Shown here: piece after piece, positions 36,834 to 45,778 of the stretch
How positions within the stretch are numbered: the stretch's first letter is position 1
Layout of the letters: each line of letters begins with the position of its first letter
Assembly (NCBI GenBank): GCA_021740645.1
Contig: JAIOZL010000020.1
Span: 1 to 64,000, forward strand
Source: Bacteroidales bacterium
GTDB lineage: Bacteria; Bacteroidota; Bacteroidia; Bacteroidales; JAADJA01
Direction: 5' to 3'
DNA length: 64,000 nt
Notes under the pieces: generated by a model
What the model was told of the DNA's origin: nothing
The model's input: the letters and a program-made list of their open reading frames with translations, nothing else
The model's database searches: none
Translations under genes and position numbers: made by a program

Positions 36834-37319
36834 ATGATACGACCAGAAACTGTATTTGTTGTTGAGGATGATATTCTCTATTTAAACCTTATCAACAAGG
36901 AACTCGAGAAGATGGGTTATGTGAACATCAAATCCTTTAATACGGGAAAGGAAGCCATGCATAACCTGGATAAAAAACCTGATATTGCCTTGCTTGATTA
37001 TTTTCTGGAAAAAGATTATACAGGGATGGATATTTTAAAAAAGATGAAGAAAAGATATCCAGACACACAGGCTATATTTTTAACTGCATCCGATGATGTA
37101 AATATTGCCGTAGATACAATGCGCAATGGAGCCTATGATTACATCGTAAAAGGCGATACCGCATTCATCAGGATCAGGCACTTGTTAAAGAAAATAAGTG
37201 AGGAGAATGAACGCAAGGCAAAGAGCAGATCGATTATACGTTTCCAGATTTATGTGATCATTGCAATTATACTGATCTCTTTGCTGGGGATTCTCTATTT
37301 TCACTATTTCATAAACTAG
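36834..37319 (+). CDS. Receiver domain with C-terminal membrane anchor
   Basis: 161 residues. Residues 1-120 form a CheY-like receiver: acidic pocket VVEDD, phospho-Asp in ALLDYFLE, Thr in FLTASDD and Lys in YIVKGD. The chain then has a charged linker ([11 protein letters not shown]) and one hydrophobic helix ([22 protein letters not shown]) at the very end. There is no output domain. A single-receiver protein held in the membrane by a tail anchor is unusual. No kinase is next to it. Confidence 0.82.
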   Translation: MIRPETVFVVEDDILYLNLINKELEKMGYVNIKSFNTGKEAMHNLDKKPDIALLDYFLEKDYTGMDILKKMKKRYPDTQAIFLTASDDVNIAVDTMRNGAYDYIVKGDTAFIRIRHLLKKISEENERKAKSRSIIRFQIYVIIAIILISLLGILYFHYFIN

Positions 37320-37338
37320 GAAAATATTTTGTAATCAA

Positions 37339-37369
37339 TTTGTTTTTGTAAAAATTAATCCTACTTTTG
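37339..37369 (+). promoter_or_regulatory. Promoter of rpmE (L31)
   Basis: TTTG at 37339-37342, 19-bp spacer, TACTTTTG at 37362-37369: a near-perfect Bacteroidota consensus 30 bp before the rpmE start. Confidence 0.85.
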
Positions 37370-37398
37370 CACTCCCAAAAAATAAAGGTAAATACAGA

Positions 37399-37668
37399 AT
37401 GAAAAAAGATATTCATCCAAAAGATTATAGGTTCGTAGTTTTTAAAGACATGTCGAACGACTATGCATTTTTAACTCGCTCAACAGTTAAAACCAAAGAA
37501 ACAATAGAATGGGAAGACGGAAAAGAATACCCACTGATTAAACTCGAAATTTCTCATACTTCTCACCCCTTCTTTACCGGTAAGATGAAATTTGTGGATA
37601 CTGCAGGGCGTGTGGATAAATTTAAAAGTCGTTATCAAAAACACTTTGACAAGCAGAACCAAAAGTAA
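37399..37668 (+). CDS. rpmE2: 50S ribosomal protein L31 type B
   Basis: 89 residues: [48 protein letters not shown]. No CxxC pairs, so this is the zinc-free (type B) L31. This form is the normal one in Bacteroidota. Own promoter and own terminator. Confidence 0.97.
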   Translation: MKKDIHPKDYRFVVFKDMSNDYAFLTRSTVKTKETIEWEDGKEYPLIKLEISHTSHPFFTGKMKFVDTAGRVDKFKSRYQKHFDKQNQK

Positions 37669-37692
37669 TGACCTATTTGAAAAATATTCTGA

Positions 37693-37723
37693 AGCCCTTA
37701 TTCTTATAGTAAGGGCTTTTTTT
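37693..37723 (+). terminator. rpmE intrinsic terminator
   Basis: AGCCCTTA (37693-37700) pairs with TAAGGGCT (37710-37717), followed by a T-rich run. It stands 25 bp after the rpmE stop. Confidence 0.9.
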
Positions 37724-37802
37724 ATATTTTTATGACAATTAAAATATAAATCTGAATATTTACTGTGTTTTTAATTATCTTACACCTATACAAAACTAAA
37801 CA

Positions 37803-38990
37803 ATGAATTACATTCTTTTCGACGACCATAGCAGAAACAATTTATTACCTCTGACCTATATGAGGCCGATTGCTGAAATACGGGTAGGTATTTTAACAAT
37901 CAGAGAAAAATGGGAACTTCTGCTGGGAACTAAAACCTCTACACTTACAGAAAATTATCTCAGCGTAAAATATCCAATAGTAAAAGAAGAAAATAATATT
38001 CTCATTAACGGTTCGGTTTGTCCTACAAAAGAACTTGTGGCAGAAATAACAAGGTTAAAACAAAATCAAACGCTAGTTAATGGAGAGTTGATTATTGCCC
38101 TGAATATTAATTCAGACGACCTGGATGACGCATCAGATATTGACATTAGTGGAATTGACGAGATAGAGGCTAAAGGAGGATATAATACAATTAATGACCC
38201 CTGGAATATTTTTCAATTGAATGGCGAAGAATTGGTAAAAGATTTTGCCTTAATAACCAAAGGCAGAAAAAGTCAGGTAATTAGTAAAACCAACCGGATG
38301 GTAGCTCCTGAAAATATTTTTATTGAAGAGGGTGCCAGTGTGGAGTTTGCCATCATTAATGCCAGTGAAGGTCCGGTGTACATTGGTAAAAATGCAGTGA
38401 TCATGGAAAATGCAGTGATCCGTGGGCCATTTGCACTTTGTGAAGGATCGGTAATTAAAATGGCAGCGAAAATTTATGGGCCTACTACCATTGGGCCTTT
38501 TTCTAAAGTAGGAGGGGAGATTAATAATTCTGTGATTTTTGGCTACTCCAATAAAGCACACGATGGCTTCCTGGGTAACTCTGTAATTGCGGAATGGTGT
38601 AATCTGGGAGCTGATACTAATAATTCCAATCTTAAGAACTCTTATGATGAGGTAAAACTCTGGAGCTATACACAGCAATCTTTTGTTGGAACCGGACTGC
38701 AGTTTTGTGGGTTAATTATGGCAGACCATAGCAAATCAGGGATTAATACCATGTTTAATACAGGTACCGTGGTGGGTGTTAATGCTAATGTATTTGGTTC
38801 AGGGTATCAACGGAATTTTATTCCATCCTTTTCATGGGGTGGAACTTCTGGTTTTAAAGTTTTTGATATTAAGAAAGCCTTAAAAGTAGCACAGGCGGTA
38901 TATGCCAGAAGGGCTTGTAATTTTAATGAAAAAGAACAAGATATTCTTATTGAAATTTTTGATCAAACTGCCACCAACAGGCTTTTATAA
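37803..38990 (+). CDS. GlmU-like sugar nucleotidyltransferase (Bacteroidota type)
   Basis: 395 residues. It opens MNYILFDDHSRNNLLPLTYM and MRPIAEIRVGILTIREKW, the trademark of the alternative GlmU family of Bacteroidota (an atypical nucleotidyltransferase half), followed from about 170 by left-handed beta-helix hexapeptides (VYIGKNAVIMENAVI, AKIYGPTTIGPFSKVGG) and an N-x-x-F-G loop. It probably makes or handles UDP-GlcNAc-type precursors for wall and surface sugars, which fits the glycan genes at the right end of the window. Confidence 0.88.
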   Translation: MNYILFDDHSRNNLLPLTYMRPIAEIRVGILTIREKWELLLGTKTSTLTENYLSVKYPIVKEENNILINGSVCPTKELVAEITRLKQNQTLVNGELIIALNINSDDLDDASDIDISGIDEIEAKGGYNTINDPWNIFQLNGEELVKDFALITKGRKSQVISKTNRMVAPENIFIEEGASVEFAIINASEGPVYIGKNAVIMENAVIRGPFALCEGSVIKMAAKIYGPTTIGPFSKVGGEINNSVIFGYSNKAHDGFLGNSVIAEWCNLGADTNNSNLKNSYDEVKLWSYTQQSFVGTGLQFCGLIMADHSKSGINTMFNTGTVVGVNANVFGSGYQRNFIPSFSWGGTSGFKVFDIKKALKVAQAVYARRACNFNEKEQDILIEIFDQTATNRLL

Positions 38991-39130
38991 TTGCTGGCAT
39001 ACAATTTGACATTACTCCCGTTATTATTTTAATCAGGCAGAATGAAACTCAAAGGGGTTACAAATAGTACACAAGCTAAAAAACAATGTACGCTTTTCAG
39101 ACTTCCGCTGCCAAATTGACGGAGAAATAT

Positions 39131-41581
39131 ATGAATTTTAAAGACAGAAACATTTATACCATTTCGGAACTATTAGACGGCGATACGGAGTTTATCCCTT
39201 TGCTATCCTCTGAAGATGAAGAACTGATTAATGCTGAAAAAATTCCTGAGACCCTGCCTATACTTCCTTTACGCAATACGGTGTTATTTCCCGGGGTAGT
39301 TATACCTATTACAGTAGGCCGTGATAAATCCATTAAATTAATTAAAGAAGCATATAAGGAAAAGAAGTTAATTGGAGTAGTCGCACAAAAAGATGCAGAA
39401 GTTGAAGAGCCGGGTGTAGATGATTTAAACCGTATTGGTACTGTGGCCAATATTATTAAAATTTTACAGATGCCAGATGGAAACACCACAGTGATTATTC
39501 AGGGGAAAAAGCGTTTCCAGTTAATTGACCTTGTTCAGGTGGATCCATACTTTATTGCTAAAGTGGTGCAGTATGAATCACTCGAAAATGTTAAAAAGAA
39601 CAAAGAATTTAATGCCCTGATTTCTTCCTTGAAGGACCTCTCGATTCAAATCATCAAACAATCACCCAATATCCCATCCGACGCAGCTTTTGCTATTAAA
39701 AACATTGAAAGCCCTGTGTTCCTTGTGAATTTTGTATCCTCCAACCTCAATATCGATATAAAGGATAAACAAAAATTGCTTGAAATCTCCGATTTCTCTA
39801 AGCGGGCAAATCAGGTTCTATCGTCACTTACCAGGGAGCTGCAGATGCTTGAACTGAAAAATCAGATACAGGATAAAGTTAAAGTTGACCTGGATAAACA
39901 GCAACGCGATTTCTTTTTACACCAGCAATTAAAAACCATACAGGAAGAGCTTGGAGATGCTCCGGGGACGCAGGATATCAATGAGCTAAAGTTTAAAGCT
40001 TCGGAAAAAAAATGGTCGAAAAATGTAGAAGAGATTTTTGAGAAAGAATTATCCAAACTTCAGCGGATGAACAGCCAGTCTCCTGACTTTTCGGTTCAAC
40101 TGAATTACCTGGAGTTTTTTGTGGAGCTTCCATGGAATGAATACACTCCTGATAATTTTGATCTGAAAAGAGCGGAAGATGTTCTTAATGAGGACCACTA
40201 CGGTTTGGAGAAAGTTAAAGAACGAATCATAGAGCATCTTGCAGTAATTAAACTAAAAAATGATCTGAAGGCGCCCATTTTGTGCCTTGTTGGCCCTCCG
40301 GGTGTAGGTAAAACATCCCTTGGGAAATCCGTTGCCCGTGCATTGGATCGGAAATATATCCGTATGTCGCTGGGTGGTGTGAGGGACGAGTCTGAATTAC
40401 GTGGCCACCGTAAAACCTATATTGGTGCCATGCCAGGTAGGATCATGCAAAATTTGAAAAAAGCAAAGACCTCAAACCCGGTATTTGTTTTGGATGAAGT
40501 GGACAAAGTTTTGGGAGCCAACATAAGTGGAGACCCCCAGGCAGCCTTGCTTGAAATTCTTGATCCGGAACAAAACAATGCATTTCATGATAATTATTTG
40601 GAGGTTGAATATGATCTTTCCAAAGTGATGTTCATTGCAACAGCAAATACACTAAGTACTATTCATCCGGCCCTAGTTGACAGAATGGAAGTAATTGATA
40701 TCAGTGGTTATTTGCTTGAAGAAAAAATTGAAATCGCAAAAAGGCATTTAATCCCTAAACAATTGAATGAGCATGGGGTTAAAAAGAGCCAGTTAAATTT
40801 CAATAAGAAGATCATTGAAAAGATCATCGAAAATTATACGCGAGAAGCTGGTGTACGTAAGTTAGAAAAAAACATCGCTTCGATAATCAGAAAGAAGGTA
40901 AAATATATTGTCGACAAAATTGAATATAACATCCGCCTGGAAGAAGAGGATCTGTTGACTGCATTGGGGCCGCCACGGTTCCAAAAAGAAAAAGGACTTT
41001 CGAATGAGGTTGCCGGAGTGGTAACCGGCCTCGCATGGACTGCCGTAGGAGGAGAGATATTATTTGTTGAAGTAAGTCTTAGCAAAGGTAAAGGTCAGCT
41101 AACCCTTACCGGCAACCTGGGTGATGTTATGAAAGAATCAGCTTCCATCGCCCTCGAATATTTAAAATCGCATGCGCCATTCCTTTCGTTGGATCCTGAG
41201 ATCTTTAAAAACTGGAATGTCCATATCCATGTTCCGGAAGGAGCTACACCTAAAGATGGCCCATCTGCCGGGATTACTATGTTTACTGCACTGGCATCGG
41301 CATTTACCCAACGCAAGGTCCGCTCGAAAATAGCTATGACCGGTGAAATAACCTTAAGGGGAAAAGTACTGCCTGTTGGTGGGGTCAAAGAAAAGATACT
41401 TGCTGCGAAAAGGGCCAGGATCACAGATATCATATTATCTGTAGAGAATAAAAAGGATATAGAGGATATCAAGGAAAATTATCGTTCGGGGCTTAAATTT
41501 CATTATGTTGATCAAATGATTGAAGTGGTGGATTATGCTTTGTTAAAGGAAAAGGTTAAAAACCCATTACTTGTCAACTAG
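39131..41581 (+). CDS. lon: ATP-dependent Lon protease
   Basis: 816 residues from ATG 39131, which has GGAG six bases upstream; the frame is open to 39086, but the longer N-terminus looks unlike Lon. Order: LAN substrate-binding domain (LPILPLRNTVLFPGVVIPI), coiled region, AAA+ with GPPGVGKTSLGK (~388), VFVLDEVDKV, and the protease with catalytic Ser712 (PKDGPSAG) and Lys753 (GGVKEKILAA). Cytosolic quality-control protease; the family removes misfolded and regulatory proteins. All parts are present and ordered. Confidence 0.96.
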   Translation: MNFKDRNIYTISELLDGDTEFIPLLSSEDEELINAEKIPETLPILPLRNTVLFPGVVIPITVGRDKSIKLIKEAYKEKKLIGVVAQKDAEVEEPGVDDLNRIGTVANIIKILQMPDGNTTVIIQGKKRFQLIDLVQVDPYFIAKVVQYESLENVKKNKEFNALISSLKDLSIQIIKQSPNIPSDAAFAIKNIESPVFLVNFVSSNLNIDIKDKQKLLEISDFSKRANQVLSSLTRELQMLELKNQIQDKVKVDLDKQQRDFFLHQQLKTIQEELGDAPGTQDINELKFKASEKKWSKNVEEIFEKELSKLQRMNSQSPDFSVQLNYLEFFVELPWNEYTPDNFDLKRAEDVLNEDHYGLEKVKERIIEHLAVIKLKNDLKAPILCLVGPPGVGKTSLGKSVARALDRKYIRMSLGGVRDESELRGHRKTYIGAMPGRIMQNLKKAKTSNPVFVLDEVDKVLGANISGDPQAALLEILDPEQNNAFHDNYLEVEYDLSKVMFIATANTLSTIHPALVDRMEVIDISGYLLEEKIEIAKRHLIPKQLNEHGVKKSQLNFNKKIIEKIIENYTREAGVRKLEKNIASIIRKKVKYIVDKIEYNIRLEEEDLLTALGPPRFQKEKGLSNEVAGVVTGLAWTAVGGEILFVEVSLSKGKGQLTLTGNLGDVMKESASIALEYLKSHAPFLSLDPEIFKNWNVHIHVPEGATPKDGPSAGITMFTALASAFTQRKVRSKIAMTGEITLRGKVLPVGGVKEKILAAKRARITDIILSVENKKDIEDIKENYRSGLKFHYVDQMIEVVDYALLKEKVKNPLLVN

Positions 41582-41599
41582 GGTTCTTTTAATTCCTGA

Positions 41600-43408
41600 T
41601 TATTGAATTATTATTTTTCGGAATACTATTTCATTTCCGGATTCTATCCTGATAAGATAAATCCCCTTTTTATAATCCCTTACAGGAAAATCAAATTGAA
41701 GCTTGTTTAGCTCACTAAATTCAGCAATAGATTTACCTGCCATATTTGATAAAGATATTTTTCGAATGTTTTGTTGAGATTGAATGGACAAAATATTCTT
41801 TACCGGATTAGGATAAATGTTGATAAGCTCGATTTCCAACCTATTAAGGTTGTCTAAAAGCATATAGACAGTATCGGACGATGTGGACTCACCTTCGTCG
41901 TAAAGTGCAGTTACGTAATATCCATAAACCCCAGCCAATGGTGCTTCATGCAAATAATTAGTATCATATGTGAAATCAAGAAGGTCGTAAGGATTTTCGT
42001 TATAGGATTGGTATATATTATAACCCTGTAAACTTTTCTGGTCAGAAAAATTAAATTTGTTATCAGCGTTGATGACATCTCCGGTGGGATATTTTGAAAC
42101 AGAGGAAAGAACTATTTCATTAACAAGTCCCTTGTCTGAAATATCTGACAATATCCCTCTGATATTCCAGTTATAATCAAGTCCCCATTCCAGGGACAAT
42201 GATGACCAGTTAATTCCATCAAATGAAATTAAATCACCTTTGTAGGGTGCAGCCGGGCCATCATCACAAGCTGCAGGATATGAGGGCCCGGAGCAGACAT
42301 TCCCTATCCACAATTCTTGTGAGGCATCAATTAATATAGGATTATCCAGTTCTATATCATTCCATGATTCCGCTTCAAATTCCAATATGTCTTGTTCTAG
42401 AAGTAAAGTTGCAGCAGTCTCCCCCATCCAAACTCTTAAGCTATAAGAGCAGTTGTTTGTTTGGGCAAAAAATCTTATTTTGGTTAAATACATCCCATCT
42501 AAATTCTGCAAGTCGGTGGTATCAAATCTTGCGGCGGCATATAATGTTCCGGGGCCAATTCCATTTCCATAATTTCCAACATCCCAGTGTATCAATTCTT
42601 CTGCGTAAGGAGAATTCCAGTTTAGGACATTATCTGGATAAAAATATTCAATTGTAAGGCTTTCGGGGGGAAGTAGTTCCATAGGTTCTAGTTGTTCAAT
42701 TTGGTAATCATCAATAAAGTACTTTCCAGTCCCCTGACCAAGGTTATCCCAGGCATAAAAATTTGACCCGGCCAATTGGTTTATGCCACTGAATCCTCCG
42801 CCAAGGCTCCATTTCCATTCGTCAATCAGGATGTTATTGTGAAAATACTGTGCATGATCATTATCAAGGTCAACAATAATAATATTGGAAAACCAACGAT
42901 TAGGCTCATAATTGAAAAATGTGGTACCAACCATGCCCAAAAAGGCATTGCCATTGTCTTCAAAAAATACTTGCATCCCAAAATTGCTATTTGGTGAGTA
43001 AAACTTCTGAAGTGTATTAAAATATCCATAATTGCCTTCGGGTACATACATGTTAAAGCTGATTTTGTACCTTGCTTCAGTATAGTTGTCAATTGGTTTT
43101 ACAATGTCGTTTGAATCTGTAATTATTACTGAATTTGTTCCACTCCAAGCCAAAGAGTCAATAATGTAAGCATCCTGGTAAGTACAGGGTAAAGTATCCC
43201 ATGTAGTCCAATCATTAGGGTTTTGGCATATAAGCTGAGCGTTTGCAGAGTATGTTTCAAAATCATCAGAAAAAATGATTGATTTTTGAAGTTTTATGTT
43301 GGATTTTTTTGCCGTTATTTTTGTCTTTTGTTGTAGCTCAAATCCCTGAGAGAAAATCGGGTTAACAGCCAGGGCAATAAATGATAGCGCAATTATAATT
43401 TTATTCAT
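41600..43408 (-). CDS. Secreted T9SS cargo protein, unknown function
   Basis: 602 residues. Signal peptide ends at about residue 20 (IFSQG). A beta-sandwich lectin/hydrolase-accessory-like region (FSDDFETYSANAQLICQNPNDW, then YFIDDYQIEQLEP) is followed by a fibronectin-like section and a second DUF-type region (DTTDLQNLDGMYLTKIRFF). The C-terminus is a Por-type tail: INIYPNPVKNILSI and KGIYLIRIESGNEIVFRKIIIQ. No catalytic residues recognised. Convergent with lon, with 18 bp between stops. Confidence 0.82.
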   Translation of the reverse strand: MNKIIIALSFIALAVNPIFSQGFELQQKTKITAKKSNIKLQKSIIFSDDFETYSANAQLICQNPNDWTTWDTLPCTYQDAYIIDSLAWSGTNSVIITDSNDIVKPIDNYTEARYKISFNMYVPEGNYGYFNTLQKFYSPNSNFGMQVFFEDNGNAFLGMVGTTFFNYEPNRWFSNIIIVDLDNDHAQYFHNNILIDEWKWSLGGGFSGINQLAGSNFYAWDNLGQGTGKYFIDDYQIEQLEPMELLPPESLTIEYFYPDNVLNWNSPYAEELIHWDVGNYGNGIGPGTLYAAARFDTTDLQNLDGMYLTKIRFFAQTNNCSYSLRVWMGETAATLLLEQDILEFEAESWNDIELDNPILIDASQELWIGNVCSGPSYPAACDDGPAAPYKGDLISFDGINWSSLSLEWGLDYNWNIRGILSDISDKGLVNEIVLSSVSKYPTGDVINADNKFNFSDQKSLQGYNIYQSYNENPYDLLDFTYDTNYLHEAPLAGVYGYYVTALYDEGESTSSDTVYMLLDNLNRLEIELINIYPNPVKNILSIQSQQNIRKISLSNMAGKSIAEFSELNKLQFDFPVRDYKKGIYLIRIESGNEIVFRKIIIQ

Positions 43409-43532
43409 AGCCGCAATTTTAATAATAGGTTTTGATCCTTAAAGATAAGAAATATAATTTGAAAGTCAGTAGGAATGATACAGGTGTTAAATTGAAACAA
43501 TATTTTTTTGGGATAGATATTTATTAAAAGTA

Positions 43533-43943
43533 GTATTAACAGCCTCATAAGCGGGATTCTGTTTAATCTGTCATTTATCTGGCCCTGAAGTCACCTTCAG
43601 GATCTAGCGGCCAACCCCCCGGGATCGGGCGGGCAGCCCTTATCACGCCATGGGCGTGATCCCCGGTATACATGGCCTTTCAACCCGTAAGGTTTACCCG
43701 ATGGATATGTCGCCATACCCACCCGTGAGCTCTTACCTCACATTTTCACCCTCACCCGCCGAAGCTTCAGCGAAGGCGGGCATTACCCTCCTCCCTTCAA
43801 CCCCAACGTCGGCAGTTATTTTCTGTGGCACTTGCTGTCTCCCGCCGGCGGCGGGATCCTTCCCGTTAGGAAGTACGGTGCCCTGTGTTGTCCCGACTTT
43901 CCTTCACGCTGTTGGCGTGACGACAGACCGGGCTGTTAATACT
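43533..43943 (-). ncRNA. rnpB: RNase P RNA
   Basis: Minus-strand class A RNase P RNA, the ribozyme that matures tRNA 5' ends. Conserved parts: AGGAAAGTCGGGACAACACA and GGGCACCGTACTTCCTAAC near the 5' end, then GAGGGTGAAAATGTGAGGTAAGAG and a 3' part that includes GAGGCTG. The termini GTATTAACAGCC and GGCTGTTAATAC pair as P1, which sets the ends at about 43943 and 43533. Two G+C-rich hairpins typical of repeated palindromic elements lie in its peripheral helices (plus-strand 43755-43780 and about 43850). A TAATTTTG box lies just upstream on its strand. Confidence 0.93.
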
Positions 43944-43944
43944 G

Positions 43945-43977
43945 TTTGCAAAATTAGTTATTTTATAGCTACTTTTG
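43945..43977 (+). promoter_or_regulatory. Promoter of the amidohydrolase gene
   Basis: TTTG at 43945-43948, 21-bp spacer, TACTTTTG at 43970-43977, a perfect consensus. Because this box covers a TTG at 43975 that could open a longer reading frame, the true start must be further right (44035 or 44047). Confidence 0.85.
43949..43956 (-). promoter_or_regulatory. rnpB -7 element
   Basis: CAAAATTA reads TAATTTTG on the minus strand (TAnnTTTG). It is 6 bp ahead of the inferred RNase P RNA 5' end, the normal -7 position. It overlaps the divergent promoter at 43945-43977. Confidence 0.75.
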
Positions 43978-44034
43978 CATAGTGCCCGTTACTATGGCAA
44001 TTTGTCGATCCTGGTTTTAATAAATCTGTTTATT

Positions 44035-45687
44035 ATGAAGTTTGTGATGCTAAGAAATTTGGTTCTTTTTTTAATGATAATTGTATTAACAAATTGTATG
44101 GCGAAAAAAAAAGCTGATCTGATCGTTTATAATGCCGTGGTTTACACGGTAGATGATTCATTTTCTGTCAAAGAGGCCTTTGCTGTGAAAGATGGGAAAT
44201 TTCTGGCAATTGGTACCACAGAAGCAATTTTGAATGCTTATTCAAGCGAACAAACTATCGACGCCAAAGGCAAACCCATTTATCCCGGGTTTAACGACGC
44301 GCACTGCCATTTTTACGGATATGGCACCAACAAAATTCAACGTGCTGATCTTACAGGAACGACCTCTTTTGAGGAAGTGGTGGAGAGGCTGGTCGAACAC
44401 CATAAAGCTTTCCCATCAAAATGGATTGAAGGGAGAGGTTGGGATCAGAATGATTGGTCAATTAAAGAATTTCCAGATAAAAAATTATTGGATGAGCAGT
44501 TTCCCAATAACCCGGTTTTTTTAATACGGATTGATGGCCACGCCGCTGTGGTCAACTCGGAAGCACTCAAACTTGCAGGTATTGATGGAAATACAAGCAT
44601 TATGGGTGGTGAAATAATTCTGCAAAATGGTGAACCAACCGGAATGCTTATTGATAATGCCATGGAGCTAATTTATAAAGTTATTCCTCCATTAACCAAA
44701 GATCAGAATATACAAGCATTTAAAATTGCCCAGGAAGACTGTTTTGCAGTTGGTTTAACCTCGGTGTCTGATGCAGGGCTTGAAAAAGAGATAGTAGAAT
44801 TGATCATTGAAATGCAAAAGGATGAGACCCTGGCAATGAGGATCAATGCCATGCTCTCCCCTTCCGATGAAAACATCAAACATTTTGTCATGAATGGGCC
44901 AATGGTAACGGATCATTTGAGTATCCGCTCTATTAAGTTATATGCTGATGGCGCGCTGGGTTCCCGGGGAGCACGTATGATCGAAGAGTATAGTGATGAT
45001 CATGGTAATCAGGGTATGTTCATTTTCCCTGATGCTTTTTATATGGAGAAATGTCAAATCGCAAAGGAGAATAATTATCAGGTGAATACACATGCAATCG
45101 GAGATGGGGGAGTTCGTTTTGTTTTAGACACCTATGCCCGGTTTTTAGAAAAAAATAATGATCTCCGCTGGCGTATAGAGCACGCCCAGGTTGTCCACCC
45201 GGAGGATTTTAAGCGTTTTGCAATGTTAAATGTTATTCCATCAGTTCAACCAACTCATGCCACCTCCGATATGTACTGGGCTGAAGATAGGCTTGGGCCA
45301 GAGCGGATAAAAAGCGCATATGCATATAAACAACTCCTTGAACAAAACGGCTGGATACCTCTTGGTACTGACTTTCCAATTGAAAGCATCAATCCCCTTT
45401 ATACTTTTTATGCTGCTGTTTCCCGTACAGATTTAAATGGATACCCGGATAACGGATTTCAAATTAATGATCAGCTTACTCGTGAAGAAGCCCTCAAAGG
45501 GATCACAATCTGGCCTGCAAGGGCTGCTTTTGAAGAAAATAAAAAAGGAAGTATAGAAAAAGGTAAGTTTGCTGACTTTGTGATTTTGGATGGTGATATA
45601 ATGACTGAGGATTTATTTCAGACAACGAAAACCAAAGTTGCCTCCACCTACCTGTCTGGGAGTGAGGTTTTCCACCTCACATACTAA
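44035..45687 (+). CDS. Lipoprotein amidohydrolase (Amidohydro_3 family)
   Basis: 550 residues from ATG 44035 (12 bases later is a second ATG, 44047). N-terminus MLRNLVLFLMIIVLTNC with lipobox LTNC makes it a lipoprotein. The rest is a metal-dependent amidohydrolase: GFNDAHCHFYGYG (first His pair), ALGSRGARM, NTHAIGDGGVRF, RIEHAQVVHPEDF, and LGTDFPIE (final Asp). Similar to cyclic-imide and N-substituted formamide deformylase enzymes. The natural substrate is not determined. Its promoter is described at 43945. Confidence 0.9.
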   Translation: MKFVMLRNLVLFLMIIVLTNCMAKKKADLIVYNAVVYTVDDSFSVKEAFAVKDGKFLAIGTTEAILNAYSSEQTIDAKGKPIYPGFNDAHCHFYGYGTNKIQRADLTGTTSFEEVVERLVEHHKAFPSKWIEGRGWDQNDWSIKEFPDKKLLDEQFPNNPVFLIRIDGHAAVVNSEALKLAGIDGNTSIMGGEIILQNGEPTGMLIDNAMELIYKVIPPLTKDQNIQAFKIAQEDCFAVGLTSVSDAGLEKEIVELIIEMQKDETLAMRINAMLSPSDENIKHFVMNGPMVTDHLSIRSIKLYADGALGSRGARMIEEYSDDHGNQGMFIFPDAFYMEKCQIAKENNYQVNTHAIGDGGVRFVLDTYARFLEKNNDLRWRIEHAQVVHPEDFKRFAMLNVIPSVQPTHATSDMYWAEDRLGPERIKSAYAYKQLLEQNGWIPLGTDFPIESINPLYTFYAAVSRTDLNGYPDNGFQINDQLTREEALKGITIWPARAAFEENKKGSIEKGKFADFVILDGDIMTEDLFQTTKTKVASTYLSGSEVFHLTY

Positions 45688-45740
45688 CAATTGTTAATAA
45701 CCCGTGTTCAAAACATGTGCATATTTGCATTTCGAAAAAC

Positions 45741-45772
45741 TTGACTTGGGCCTGCTCAATAGCTTACTTTTG
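45741..45772 (+). promoter_or_regulatory. Consensus promoter ahead of the structured RNA candidate
   Basis: TTG at 45741-45743 (in TTGACTTGGG), 21-bp spacer, TACTTTTG at 45765-45772. This perfect -7 box points right, where no protein gene lies, so the transcript should start at about 45779. Confidence 0.8.
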
Positions 45773-45778
45773 TTTCAC

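Noticed and set aside
43975-44034. TTG start extending the amidohydrolase
   Set aside because: It lies inside the promoter -7 box, and the lipoprotein signal begins at 44035 or 44047.
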